Counted from the first letter of the stretch, positions 34,688 through 47,094 are shown. The stretch: DNA of 64,000 nt from Vitellaria paradoxa (GCA_019916065.1 CM034233.1:54181947-54245946), one strand, 5' to 3'. The notes: generated by a model from the sequence alone, not told the origin. Translations and numbers: made by a program.

Positions 34688-35370
34688 CTCGCTTAGAGTG
34701 TCTGTGGAGTCCCAAAAGGATAAAATGTCATTACTCTAAAAAGTAGTGCCATATGCAAAACACCTAGTCTTAAACTTTACCTCCTCATTACAGGGTGGTT
34801 GGTCCTATCCCATTCGAGAACGCACGATCCAACTTGCACTCAACAACTCAATGCCATTGTCCCCTAATTAGATAAAATTTCGGTAGCATGTCTGCGTGGT
34901 TCTCCAAGTACACGACACACAGACGACATCAGTCGTACCCTGTGTATGCACCCGGAGAACAACAGGACGTCAACCGAAACTTCATCTAATATAGGACAGT
35001 ACATGAGTTGTTGAAGGCAGGATGGATAATTGCATTCCCAAACTGTCCAAACTGGACAATTCAAGAATCACGTATGTCAATCCCCGCATGTTCATTGAAA
35101 GAACAACGAACCTAGTCGAAGACCTAATCCGTTGCCTAAGAATGACCAAACGGGTGGCATACGAGATTCTCAAACGGGTCTAAGTTTCACTAATGTATGC
35201 AAATGAATAAAATAAAGTAGATCTCAATGTCTGTTTCTTTTCTAACTTATAATAAAATATTTACAAATATTTTTAATTGGGCCCAAATAGCATATTGACA
35301 ACAAGCTCAAATTAGATTAGGGAGATTGTATATTTGTTACGAATTTAACATATTTGATTTGGCCCAACCA
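34688..35370. other. CACTA upstream non-coding region
   Basis: It lies upstream of the TNP2 start. Short open segments on the minus strand at 34864-35173 have no recognisable homology. No clear TATA box was found next to the gene, and the transcript may start much further right (see the GA-rich tract). Confidence 0.45.
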
Positions 35371-35389
35371 GGATATTGGTTTGGGCTCA

Positions 35390-36445
35390 AGAAAGATTGG
35401 GGGATTGTGAATTAGATATGAATTAGGCTTAGGTAATAATTTTATTATTAATTAACTATTGCTGCTTGTCTAATTAATTACTATATTATTACGTAAATTA
35501 CCTAGAGATAATACTATAACATTATTATTTGACCTAATTTTCTTATCGTATTCATATTAGATTGGACTGGACCCAAGAAAGATATTGGATTGGGCCCAGG
35601 CAAAATTAGAGGTTTACTTTTAACTAGTAATTAAACTAATTAAATATTATTAATTAACTACTGCTACTTGTCTAATTAATTACTATATTATTACGTAAAT
35701 TACCTAGAGATAATATTATAATATTATTATTTGACTTATTTTTCGTATCGTTTTCATATTGGATTAGACTGTGCCTAAGAAAGATATTGGATTGGACCCA
35801 GGCAAGTTAGGGGTTTACTTTTAACTAGTAATTGAACTAATTAAATATTATTAATTAACTACTGCTGCTTGTCTAATTAATTATTATATTATTACGTAAA
35901 TTACCTAGAGATAATACTATAACATTATTATTTGACCTAATTTTCTTATCATATTCATATTGAATTGGACTGGCCCGAAGAAAGATATTGGATTGGGTCC
36001 AGGCAAGATTAGGGGTTTACTTTTAACTAGTAATTGAACTAATTAAATATTATTAATTAACTACTGCTGCTTGTCTAATTAATTACTATATTATTACGTA
36101 AATTACCTAGAGATAATATTATAATATTATTATTTGACCTATTTTTTCTTATCGTATTCATATTGGATTGGACTGGGTCCAAGAAAGATATTGGATTGGG
36201 CCCAGGCAAGATTAGGGGTTTACTTTTAACTAGTAATTGAACTAATTAAATATTATTAATTAACTACTGTTGCTTGTCTAATTAATTATTATATTATTAC
36301 GTAAATTACCTAGAGATAATACTATAACATTATTATTTGACCTAATTTTCTTATCGTATTCATATTGGATTAGACTGGGCTCAAGAAAGATATTGGATTG
36401 GGCCCAAGTAAGATTAGGGGTTTACTTTTGGATTGGGCCCAAGGA
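35390..36445. repeat. 202-bp tandem repeat, five copies
   Basis: The anchor GCTGCTTGTC (or a one-base variant) begins at 35461, 35663, 35864, 36066 and 36269, spacings of 202, 201, 202 and 203 bp. Each unit contains TTACGTAAATTACCTAGAGA, an AGAAAGATATTGGATTGG-type block and GGGGTTTACTTTTAACTAGT. Copies are highly similar by eye. The array is entirely inside the CACTA element. Confidence 0.93.
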
Positions 36446-36839
36446 TTAAAGTTAATTATTGTTATTTAAAAAAATAACACTTAAATAAACTATCCGAAAA
36501 TTAAATATACAACAAATAAAATAATACAATACGAATTGAATAAATCAACAATAGATATTACGAACAATTCAATATCTGCTCATTATAACATAAATCAAAT
36601 TATGATTTCAAATAATAAATCTATTTTCAATAATTTGAGTAACCAGCCATTGCAATATTAATTGAAATAATGTAATTTAACCTAAATTAATTATATTATC
36701 AATATTCTAATACATTATTTAATATTTTAACTAATAATAATATTTAATGAACCTAAACTTTATAATTTAATATTATTATTTAAATAATATTACTTTATTA
36801 TTGAATATTTTGACTAATATTAATATAACTTGAATATTA

Positions 36840-37800
36840 TCATTTACTTAATCTTAATGCTCCTAATATTATTGTCTAACATTATAAATATCACAATATA
36901 ATTTAATTTCCCTAAGGTAACATTCATTAATTTAATTAATTTCGGTAAGGTAATAACATTAATTAATCTCCTTAACATAATGTTAATTAATTTTAATATC
37001 ATAATATAATTAAATTATTTTAAAAATTTATAATATAATTTAAATTCAAAATTAAGGTGACGTTAATTAATATTATTTTTTATGATTGTTTTAGAAAATG
37101 ATAATAATATTTTAAATTATTTAATAAATTATATTATCTTATTAGAACTTAATTTTAATTTATATTTTTAATGAATCGACAAGTTATAATTTAATATTAA
37201 TATTCACTTAATCTTAATATTTTTAATACTATTGTCTAATATTATAAATATTATAATATCATTTAATTTCCCTATGGTAACGTTCATTATATAATTTAAT
37301 TAATTTCAGTAAGGTAATAACTTTAATTAATCTCCTTAACGTAATGTTAATTAATTTTAATATCATAATATAATTAATTTATTTTAAAAATTTATAATAT
37401 AATTTAATTTCAATGTTAAGGTAACGTTAATTAATATTTTTCAAGATTGTTTGAGTAAATGATAATAATATATACAAATTATTTAATAAATTATATTATC
37501 TTATTAGAACTTAATTTTAATTTATATTTTTAATGAACCTATAAGTTATAATTTAATATTAATATTTACTTAATTTTCATATTTTTAATATTATTGTCTA
37601 ACATTATAAATATCATAATGTAATTTAATCTCCTTAAGATAAGTTAATTTATTATAACTTAATTTTAATTTATATTTTTAAAGAACCTACAAGTTATAAT
37701 TTAATATTAATATTTACTTAATTTTCATGTTTTTAATATTATTATCTAACATTATAAATACAATAATATAATTTAATTTCCTTAAGGTAAGTTAATCAAT
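36840..37800. repeat. AT-rich diverged tandem repeats (about 360 bp)
   Basis: The block TTTCCCTAAGGTAACATTCA at 36906 recurs as TTTCCCTATGGTAACGTTCA about 360 bp later. The following text (CTCCTTAACATAATGTTAAT and TAATATCATAATATAATTAA) recurs in step. Shorter third and fourth partial copies lie at about 37540-37640 and 37660-37790. Confidence 0.7.
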
Positions 37801-39463
37801 TTATTTTTAAAAATTATACATTTATGTATTTATAATTCCAAATATCTTGCTTTAATATTGTTCATATTTAAAATTAATTTCTTAATTGTTTAATCATTAC
37901 TTTAAAAGCAAATCATATTAAATATTATTTTTCATATTTTTATATTTTTAAATTAAAAAATATTAAGCACTCACTCCTTTATTATTTTTGATAAGTATTT
38001 CACTCAATGATAATAATATATATAATTTATTAAATAAAAATATTTAATAAATTATATTTTCATACAAGGAGTTAATTTCAATTCACATTTTTAAATTTAA
38101 AAAAAATAAGCATTCACTCTTTTATAATTTTAGAAAATTATATTTCAACCAAAATATTTTTACTTTTTTTAATACTGATTTTTAATACTTAATTTTATTA
38201 TTTTTAATACCTATTTTAAATATTTGAATTTAAAAATAATTTTAAGCTTAATTTAATAAAACATTCACTCCGTTATGATTTCAAATTTTTAGTTCAACAA
38301 AATTAAAAAAAAAAAAGAGTCCAAAATTACATTTCTCTTTTTAAAACTATGGTCATAATTATTTTAACCAATATTTTGCCTTTCACTCATACTTAATTAA
38401 AATTATTTTTATAGTTAGTTTAATGAATGATAATAAAATATATAAATTGACAAAAAATTCAAATCTTTATTTAGTCTAATTAATTTTTTTAAATTTAAAT
38501 CTTTATTTAGTCTCCTAAAATTATATGACATTTCATAATATATATGAAAAAATTTGTCCTTAATAAATAGAAAAATGTTTAAAATTTCCTTGAATTCGAA
38601 ACTTTTCAAAAAGAATAGTTATTTATCTCTTTTTAAGTTTTTCAAAATTCAAACTATATTTAAAAAATTAAAAATTAAAAAAGTAAGGTATATGTAGTAA
38701 TTCTAAAAAATCTCCATTAAAGTAATATTTTAATTTAAATTTATTTCAAATTTTTCTCTCCAAAAATTTTTCCCATTCACTAAATTTTTCTTCCAAAATC
38801 TCTGTTTTTTTTCCTCCAACATACCAATTTTTATATTTCTCCTTCTATTTTGCTACTTTCATTTTTTTAAAATATGAAATTAAAAACATACCTATAATTC
38901 AACCAAAAATATACTTTCATTTTCCTCCAACGTACCTATAATTTCTCATTAAAATTAAAAACAGCAAAATAAATTTAAAAAACAGCAAAATTAAAAAAAT
39001 TAAAAAAAAAACAGCAAAAAAAGCAAAATAAAAAAAAATTGACAGTAAAAAAAACAGCAATATACATAAAAAAATACATTATACAGTAAAAAAAAAAATT
39101 TGACAGCAACATTTTAATAATATTACATTTCACAACCAACAATTCAAAAAAAAATTCCAATCAAACAACCAACATCCAATATCAACAGTATATATATGAA
39201 ATAAACAAATTAATGAGTAACTAGAATAAAAAAAAAAAAAACAAACAATAATATATGCATGCATGCATGGATGAATCATCAAACCCCAACCACAAAAACA
39301 AAAAAAAAAAATATTTACATTAATCCAATAATAAACATAAAAAAAATCAGAAAATAAAAAAAATAATTCAAACTAAAAAAAGAAAAAAAACAAACCTGGT
39401 GGTGTGGTTGCCTCCAAAAAACTCTTATACACAAAAAAAAAAAAGTTAGCTAGTGTGAGAAAT
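37801..39463. other. Very AT-rich CACTA interior
   Basis: No coding sequence. Long A or T runs and short AT repeats; AAAACAGCAAAA-type phrases recur at 38955-39115. A GCATGCATGCATGG run occurs near 39257. Confidence 0.5.
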
Positions 39464-39645
39464 AGCAAGAGAGAGAGAGAGAAACAAAGAGAAAGAGAGA
39501 AAGAGAGAGAGAGAGAGAGCTAGAGAGAGAGCCTTACCGGCGGCAACGGCAGGGAGGAGAGAAAGGAAGGGGGGAGCGAGGATAGAGCACGGGGGAGGGA
39601 GAAGAAAAAGATGGAGGGAGGGAGAGGAAAAAGAGAGAGCGTTCT
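39464..39645 (-). promoter_or_regulatory. GA/CT-rich tract and putative untranslated first exon
   Basis: On the plus strand this is GAGA-rich, so on the coding (minus) strand it is CT-rich, as in many plant promoters and leaders. The minus strand reads GCCGTTGCCGCCGGTAAGGC at about 39532-39551, a good splice donor (CCG|GTAAGG). This suggests that transposon transcription starts near the right TIR with a non-coding first exon, and that the tandem arrays are intronic. Inference. Confidence 0.4.
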
Positions 39646-39659
39646 GTCCGATATAATTT

Positions 39660-39865
39660 GTATATTAGCAACCACTTCAAGCGGTCGTTAATTCTGTCGC
39701 CTAAAAGATATTAGCGACCGCTTCTAGTGGTCACCTGAATTTTTTCATCGCCGATCCCTTACCGCACTGGATTAGCGACGCCCATTACAGTGACCACTCT
39801 AAGCGGTCGCTAATACTATTATAGCGACCGCTAGAAGCAGTCACTCGAGTTTTTCACTCGCCGAT
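39660..39865. repeat. Right subterminal repeats of CACTA element
   Basis: The same AGCGACCGCT/AGCGGTCGCT family as at the left end: inverted pairs at 39664-39692, 39712-39735, 39795-39815 and 39823-39845. The spacing is irregular and several units are decayed. Confidence 0.85.
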
Positions 39866-39887
39866 TGACCAATCTCTAGTAGTGATA

Positions 39888-40837
39888 ACTGAACAACATT
39901 TGCGTTATTAATTAATATTGGAATGCTTTAAATTTGATATATGTGCTAGAATTAGATTTTAGGAGCCTATGTATATTCGTTTTATCATAATCCGTTGAGA
40001 ATCCGCATAGTTTGTGACTTTTTTGAACAATTTCCCTAGCTCTTAATTTTGCAATACTCATACAAGCGTTTCTGAGTTTCTTTCATTATTATTACTATTT
40101 CTTTTTCATTAATAGAGTGGGTAGGGACTATCAACCTAGCGACTTTCATTCCTCGTGACTGTAGATATTTTCATTCCTTCGGAAATGTTTAGGTTGAGTT
40201 TGAGAAGAAAAAAAATTAATTTTTTTAAACTAATTACTAGATTATTAAAAAGTTAATTTTTTTTGTATTTAAAAAATAAAAAACAAATTTTTTATAGCTA
40301 TTTTTTTAATTTTTTGTTAATTTAACATTTCTAACCTTCAAATTAAATTTAAAACAAATTAAAAATGTAAGAAAATAAATTTACTCATTTAACAAAAAAA
40401 TAAGCTACCAATTTTTTTATCCCAAATCTTAACCTAGTTTATTGACTCGAGGACGTCGTACCCGCAGCCCCACCGAGATTTCAACCAAACGAGGAGTCAC
40501 TATCGATTACGTGGCTAGATATTTTACAATCGTGTTCAAAAAACTTATTCAAACAAAATTCCACTTGCTGATATTTTCTTATTTATATATTTGATAACTT
40601 AAATCAGCAACTCTAGCTAGCTGGGTGAATTTAGAATTTGTAATAAGGATAAAAATATAATTTTTAATTTAATAAGAATAAAATGTTAAACATAATGGAA
40701 TAAAAGTAGAATTTTAAAATAAATAGCAACAATAATGAATTATAAATACAATTTTTTCAAAGAAATGAGGATCATTATTTCCACATAGCCTCGATGCCTC
40801 AGCGCAAATTTAATCTATTAATTATTTTTATTACGTA
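39888..40837. other. Intergenic DNA with a MITE
   Basis: Apart from the MITE-like element at 40192-40434 there is no supported feature. Ordinary AT-rich DNA reaches the left LTR of the copia element. Confidence 0.5.
40192..40434. mobile_element. Second Tourist-like MITE, related to 27041-27403
   Basis: A 243-bp palindromic AT-rich element starting GGTTGAGTTTGAGAAG and ending CCCAAATCTTAACC. The two ends are inverted relatives. It shares TTTTTTGTTAATTTAACATTTCT with the 27041 element over fewer than 25 bases, plus a similar body. The left flank is TTA and the right flank TAG, so the duplication is decayed or the boundary is one base off. Confidence 0.55.
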
Positions 40838-41096
40838 TGTTTAGTATTAAGTAAAAGAGATATAGTTACAGTTTGAAACAGATTGGTAGTTAGAGTTTGT
40901 AACAGATTTTTGGTTAGCTAGTTAGAATCTGTAACAGCTTGGTGGTTAGTTACAGGTTAGTTTTCTATTTGGCAGGTATTGTTAGTTGAATGGTTGAGCT
41001 CTTGTGTATATATATGAGATAATAGTGTTCAGTGAAAAGGCAAAGAATACAATACAGTTCCTTCTAATTGATTCTAACATTTCACATATTTCTTCA
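40838..41096 (+). repeat. 5' LTR of the copia element
   Basis: Starts TGTTTAGTATT and ends TTTCTTCA directly before the PBS, about 259 bp. It contains three imperfect copies of a TTGGTGGTTAG...GTAACAG unit (40870-40965) and a TATATATATGAG run at 41008-41019 that can act as TATA box. The start is a best guess because the 3' LTR is outside the window. Confidence 0.6.
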
Positions 41097-41108
41097 TGGT
41101 ATCAGAGC
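41097..41108 (+). other. tRNA-iMet primer binding site of copia element
   Basis: TGGTATCAGAGC follows the LTR end at 41096. This is the canonical initiator-tRNA complement. Confidence 0.88.
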
Positions 41109-41216
41109 TTGCAAAGACAAACGTCAATTGCAAGATTGCTTCACTTCAGTTGGTCGATTGTTTGAAGAATCAATAGTTTAGTTGGACTTCTGAGTTTCTG
41201 AAGATCAATTTCAACA

Positions 41217-42190
41217 ATGGCAAATACAATTTACAGTGACTCTTCCATCTTTTTTGGTTTTTCTAGTATCAAACTTCCATTCATTCGTTACTGTTAAGCT
41301 AGCTTCAAATAATTACATCTTGTGGAAAAATCAGATACAAAATTCATTGAAAGCGAACGGATTTTTTGAGTATGTTGATGGATCGAAATTGTGCCTAGAC
41401 TCTGAAATTCTGAATTCTGATCAAACCAAGTCACCTAATCCAGAGTATTACTTGTGGAAAATGATTGATTGACAGTTGTTGTCTTGCATAACTGCATCAA
41501 TTACACCTATAATTCTACCTCATATCTTAGGGCTTGAACATGCTTATCAAGTTTGAGAAACTCTTGAAAAAATATTCAACTTGTTATCAAGGTCACACAT
41601 TTATGAGATTAAAAGAAAATTGTTTAGTGTAAGAAAGACTTCATCTATGGAGTCATATCTCAATTCCATCAAGGAATGTGCCTATAAGCTTCGGGCGGCC
41701 GAGTCAATTGTTGATGATGAGGACCTGGTGTTCTATGCTCTAGATGGACTACCTTCTGAGTTCAACAATTTTAAATCTGTTGTTAGAACACAAGCTGAAC
41801 CTTTGAAATTTGATGAACTTGCATCTTTACTAAGTGCAGAAGAACATCATCTGTAGAAAGATCAAAGTCATTCGGACATAACCTCTTCCTCAACTGTTTT
41901 GGTGGCTGAATCACTTAAGAATGTTGCCATGTATCAACCAAAGCAGTCATTTGAAAGTGGACAGAACTTCGGTGATCTGGGAACCTATCCACAAGCTTTT
42001 AACAATTAGGGATATGGCAATCCAAGTTTCAATGGAAGAGGTTTCCAAAGTCAAGGCTTCAACCGAAATAGAGGTAAAAAACCACCATGGATTAGAGGAT
42101 CTAATTGCATCCCATGCCAAATATGTGGGAAAACCAATCATCTTGCCTTCAATTGTCGTCACAGAACCAACTTGAACTATCAACCTCAAA
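41217..42190 (+). pseudogene. Copia gag (broken)
   Basis: An ATG at 41217 opens a short frame (ANTIYSDSS). After a frameshift the gag domain reads TVKLASNNYILWKNQIQNSL and GFFEYVDGS, then ITASITPIILPHILG, LLSRSHIYEIKRKLFSVRKT, SMESYLNSIKECAYKLRA and VDDEDLVFYALDGLPSEF, ending at 41856 near LASLLSAEEHHL. A CCHC zinc knuckle near 42115-42160 reads CQICGKTNHLAFNC. Stops occur at about 41470, 41554 and 41854, and the knuckle is in a different frame from its surroundings. This is the UBN2-type gag of Ty1/copia. Confidence 0.87.
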
Positions 42191-42339
42191 TACGTCCCTA
42201 TCAACCGAACCAATTTCCACAGCTTCAACCATATTTTCCATACCAGCAGTATCCTCAATACTAGTCATTTCCACAGATGAATGTTCCTCAACTATTACCT
42301 AATGTCTCACCCTCAGCCCAGCCAAATCCAACGACACCA

Positions 42340-42774
42340 CCTCTAGCTTAAGCACACCTTGCTCAGAATATAGTTAGTCCATCTAATAATTGGTATTTTG
42401 ATAGTGGTGCTACTAGCCACATTACCAATGACCTATTAAACCTCTCCCTTCAACAGCAGCCAATGATGAACAATGATGGTGTTCTTGTCGGTAATGGAGC
42501 CTCTCTTCCAGTTACACACTCTAATAAGGGTTTCCTACACTTTCCCTCCTCTCAATTCATTCTTTCAAGCGTGCTGCATGTTCTTACTATTACCCATAAT
42601 CTTCTATCTGTGTATAACTTTGCCAAGGATAATCATTGTCGACTAACATTTGATGCATCTGGTTTTGTTGTTCAGGACAACATTACCAATCAAATCCTTT
42701 ATAAGGGCCCTTGTAAACAAGGACTCTACCCTTTCCAACCCAGCCATCTCCAATCTTACCTACTGCTCTCATAA
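42340..42774 (+). pseudogene. Copia aspartic protease
   Basis: Reads NNWYFDSGATSHITNDLLNL at 42385-42444; DSG is the active site of the retropepsin that processes Gag-Pol. It continues with VLVGNGASLPVTHSNKG, SSVLHVLTITHNLLSVYNFA and VVQDNITNQILYKGPCKQGL, the usual copia protease-to-integrase link. The frame is open from 42364 to 42774 and then shifts. Confidence 0.88.
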
Positions 42775-43470
42775 GTCAACATCCAGTGGATCAGCCATAC
42801 TATGGCATCAATGTCTTGGTCATCCTAGTTTGTCTCTTTTTCAATCTTTAGTGACACAGTTTCAATTACCTATAATAAAACCCTTGAATGTGGAATGTTA
42901 TCATTGTAACATGGCTAAGAGTCATAAAATTCCATTTCCTATATCTGATTCTTATTCATCTCATCCGTTCAAATTGTTGCATATGGACGTGTGGGGGCCA
43001 TCACCTGTACCTTCTTTCAAAGGTTATAGGTATTATCTCCTGGTTATGGATGATTTCTCTAAATACATTTGGTTGTTTCCCATGCATTATAAATTTGAAG
43101 TTCAAAGTCTTGTCACTCGATTGAAAGCTTATATGTAGACTCAATTCAATGCAAGTGTAAAATCTTTTAGGTCTGATAATGGTGGGGAATTTGTTAACAC
43201 TTTTCTAGCTCATCTATTTGCAAAATTTAGAATCATACATCAAACGTCTTGTGCTAATACTCCCGAGCAAAATGGCTTAGCTGAAAGAAAACATAAGCAC
43301 ATCATTGAAACTACCATCACACTCTTACAACAATCTCATCTTCCCACTACATTTTGGCTTGAGGCTTTGCACATAGCTGTTTATTTGATAAACAGATTAC
43401 CAACCTCTACAAATCAGTTTCAAGTGCCTCACTTTGTCTTGTACAAAAAGCCACCAGATTATTAGTTTCT
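42775..43470 (+). pseudogene. Copia integrase (broken)
   Basis: The GAG-pre-integrase zinc-binding part reads LWHQCLGHPSLSLFQSL and later VECYHCNMAKSHK (HHCC). Catalytic residues: first Asp in LLHMDVWGPSP near 42985, second Asp in SFRSDNGGEF near 43175, and Glu in NTPEQNGLAERKHKHI near 43260-43300. An in-frame TAG at about 43136 and another stop near 43462 interrupt the frame. The start overlaps the protease in another frame, indicating a frameshift around 42770. Confidence 0.88.
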
Positions 43471-44126
43471 TAAGCCCTTTGGTTGCAGTTGTTTTCCGTG
43501 GCTGAGGCCTTATGCTTTAAATAAACTAAGTCCTAGGTCTCAACCATGCATCTTTGTGGGCTATTGTTTGTCAACTAAGGGCTATAGATGCTATGATCCA
43601 GTTAATCATAAAATCTATATCTCTAGATACGTGAAATTCATAGAAACTGACTTTCCATACTTAAAGTTAGTGTTTCCAGCTCAAGCATCTTCCTATACAC
43701 CTGTGACTAAACTAGTTATTCCACTAACTTTGTGGGATTCTTCTCTTCAGCCTTATATACCCACTGTTCCTACACCAACATTATCCATTCCTCTCCCTTC
43801 TCCAGTCAACAATATCCTTAACTCACCAGACAACAATAGTCCTCTTAATAACGTTCTCTCACCAGTCAATTCATCGACATCCCCTACTGTATCATCATCC
43901 ACTATTGCAACTTCTACTGCCCCAACTTTATCACAACATCATATGGTCACTCGGTCCAAACATGGCATCTTTAAACCCAGAATTCCCTTGCCTCTATCTA
44001 CTATTTCTTCTCACGCTCCAACAATAGAACCCAAACGTTATTCTGATGCTGTCAAATTTCCTGAATGGCACAAAGCAATGAATGAGGAATATGAGGCATT
44101 GTTAAGTAAGGGCACTTGGTCACTAG
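43471..44126 (+). pseudogene. Copia integrase tail and RT N-terminus, first part
   Basis: Reads KPFGCSCFPWLRPYALNKL, then SQPCIFVGYCLSTKGYRCYD (the conserved C-terminal block of copia integrase), a Pro/Ser/Thr-rich linker, HMVTRSKHGIFKP, and the start of the reverse transcriptase domain: PEWHKAMNEEYEALLSKGTW. It is cut after SL(V) by the insertion at 44127 and resumes at 47933. Confidence 0.87.
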
Positions 44127-46261
44127 TGTAATAACTTGAATTTTTTTTTCTCTTAAATAATTTGCTTAAGTGTGGTGGTGATATTTATTATAGTAAAAAT
44201 CTAGAAAATTAAGCACTTGAAAATTTTTGGAATGATAAAAATTAATTCGAAAGATTTTCGGATTTAATTTTACCCTATGTGGGAGTTTAATGTAGAATTT
44301 CTAAACTTTTATCCAAACAATTCCTAGCCCAATTACCTATTTGGTTCAACCGAAACCCATTAATCCATGGGTCAACCCCTTTTCTTTGACTCAACTCAAC
44401 TCACTTCAACTCACTTTATCACTCACTTAGTTGACTCATGAATAGTAGCTCTAAATCATTTCCTGGCAAACTTCATTTTCCATCCATTCTTTCTTCCATA
44501 CATCTTTCACCCTCTCTCAAATTATTTGACTAATTAGTCAAAAAAAAAAAGAAGACCCTACATTGATGACTTTAAAGCATCTTTTTAATTATTTGGCAAA
44601 CATGATTTAAACACTTAAAGCATCTTTCAAATAATTTTGTTTAATTTGTCAAAAAGCTAGCATGATTCCCGAATCATGCCACCCATCTCCATCCATCCTC
44701 CAACACCTTTCTTAAATTATGTGGTTAGATAGTCAAAAAGCAAGCATGATTCTTGGATCATGCTACCTATTGTTTATGCATGATCTTACCTTAGTTGATT
44801 TGAAGCATGGGAAGTGGAGATTATTTTCTCCACCGATAGTTTCTCTACACTCCCACGACTTCCTATAAATTGTGTGCCTTCAAAGAGAATATATATATAT
44901 ATATATATATCATTATTTAGTGTGGTTGGAGATTTGGTGTTGCTTGGAGGAAGAAGAAAGGCTTGGAACTTTCCAATTGGGTGCTGTTCAAAGCTCAACT
45001 CATTTTTCCTTCTTAGAATTGGTCATCAATATCTTCATTGAGGTAGGATGATGAACCTCCTAAAATGTATTTGATGCCTTTTCTGAGTTTGAAGTATGAA
45101 ACTTGATTGTGATAAAAATAAATACCCGCATATTAGGGGTATGGAAGCCAAAACTTTAACTGATGTAGCTCAGCATGCTGACAGCTCTCTGTTTGTAACT
45201 TCTGATGTGCTTCTAACCCCTAAAACGGCGGAATTAGGATTCGACTAAAACATAAAAGTTGTAGCCTTTTAAGTTTTCTTTCCAACCTAAAAAGAATTGC
45301 ATCAATCCCATTTGTGAGTCAAATGTTATGCCCAAAATACTGAGCACGTGTAAAATTGTATCTTCTGAGCAAACTGAATTCAAGGCTGTTTTTGTACCTT
45401 TAGACCTTAAAATTTTAAAAAATGTAAAACATGAAATTTGTAGGTCTTGAAGTCTAGTTTCTACATATATAAAGTTTATAGATATTGGAGTTCTGCTCTA
45501 TTTTATATGAATTTTCTTTTAAGCAGCTGTCTCTACTTAGCCTTTAATTGTTGCTTGTTTGGATTTTTTTTATATTATGTTTAAAGATTTATTTAAATTT
45601 CTAATTTTCTTCTATTAATTATTGTCATGTTAATAAATTCTATTGATGTGTAATTTTATTCACAAGGCCTGATATAGTAAAACACTTATACTATTTGATA
45701 TAATACTGAAGTGGACTGTTAAGTTGATGCTAGTTAGTTATTTTCCAATTGATATGAAATTATTTTAAACTGGATATTATGTATCATTTATTTATGATAA
45801 CTGACTTAAATAACTAGTTTCATCATAGATAATTGGATAACGTATTCAAACTAAAATGACTAAGTAGAACCAAATATTTGATAAAAATGCCTAATTGAAA
45901 CAATGGACTTGTTCTTTCCTCATTTGGTCTTCCTTAAATAAATTTGATTTATTTTAATTGATTCTTTTAGGCATTGTTTTGTCTACCTAGCAAGTTATAT
46001 AACTATATTTTTATGATTAAGTGAATTTAATGAAACTTATTTAATACCTTCCTAAATATTGGAATAATTTTATGGATATTTGTGGACATCTTGAAGCCGA
46101 AAACCTATGATAAGGGTTTGGTTATAAATAAGATGATGATTGGAAATTTATTCAAATAAAATAAAACTTATAAATTTTTCTAAAATTAAATATAAGTCCA
46201 AAGAGCTATTTACCATCTTTATATTCCATAAAATAATAAAATAAAAAGGAAAAAGAGGCAA

Positions 46262-46352
46262 AAACCGAGATCGCAGCCAATGAGGTTCGAACTCGCGACT
46301 TCAAATCGCAATTAGGGTCACCCGCCCACTAAGCTGCCAACCTCGGCTTAAT
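46262..46352 (-). other. tRNA-like segment with A and B boxes
   Basis: The minus strand reads TGGCAGCTTAGTGGG (A-box-like) and, further on, GAGTTCGAACCTC (B-box-like). Outer GCCGAG and CTCGG could pair like an acceptor stem. It is not a plausible functional tRNA because the anticodon arm is not recognisable. Similar tRNA-like segments occur in plant SINEs and long LTRs. Confidence 0.35.
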
Positions 46353-47094
46353 TAATATACCATTAGAAATAATTTTATTTTTATCAAGGCTAGTACGGTA
46401 AACATGTCAAAAAATTAACTAAAATACTAATTCGAATTCTAAATTTTTCTAGTTACTTGCTACTTGTTAATTTATATGTGGTACCTACCTTTGTGACAAT
46501 AATGTTGGTGATTATGTTTAATCTTTAATTTATTGTGAATTATTATTAAATTTTGAATTGAGATAAAATAATTAAAGTATACTGTATGTGACTGAATAAT
46601 CCCACTTCAGATTCATCACCCAGGAACATTACCGGTTGTTATTAAAAATGTCTGATTGCCATACAAGATACCCTTGGAATGCCAAGGGGTGAAAATAAAT
46701 TAAGGCACTCAATGCTAAAGTCATTTTTTTTGGCAATGGGGTGATGGGTGGGTAGAAATGGTCTTTTAGATGGAGATGGGAACATATGCATTTTATCTAG
46801 GAGATGCTCCTTTCTGACCTGGCCAATCAGGTAGCCGGTTGCGATGGCTAGGTTTCTGGTGGGTGACACCGTCGGAGTGCATTGAATGCTAAGCCCGTAA
46901 AGTCACTGATTCCCAAGGCTGGGGGTAGAGGAGGATAGGAGTATGATTATCTTAGGAGGATTTAGATTAAACTCCTTTACCAAATTTTACTATGATTGGC
47001 AACCTCTCTTGCTTATGTATGAATGATGTGTTGGAATTATTTAATTATATTTGGTTCCTCTTGATGAATATTTTATAAAAAAATATATACATGA

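Larger units (their letters stand above)
28643..39884 (-). mobile_element. Complete CACTA (En/Spm) DNA transposon, 11.2 kb
   Basis: The left end is CACTACTAGAAAGACC at 28643 and the right end reads CACTACTAGAGATTGG on the minus strand from 39884. The trinucleotide ATA flanks both ends (28640-28642 and 39885-39887), the 3-bp duplication expected of CACTA elements. Minus-strand genes match TNP2-like transposase (34687-31240) and a TNPA-like protein (31130-29560). Subterminal hairpin repeats lie at both ends. The 5' third (34700-39640) is non-coding with tandem repeats. Stops and a frameshift in the transposase make this copy non-autonomous. Confidence 0.93.

Noticed and set aside
31848..35173. 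A host gene on the minus strand in the CACTA interior
   Set aside because: All recognisable segments are TNP2-like or its DUF4218/DUF4216-like parts; the stretch at 34864-35173 has no motif.
46262..46352. Functional tRNA gene
   Set aside because: Boxes are tRNA-like, but no clear anticodon arm or complete cloverleaf can be drawn.
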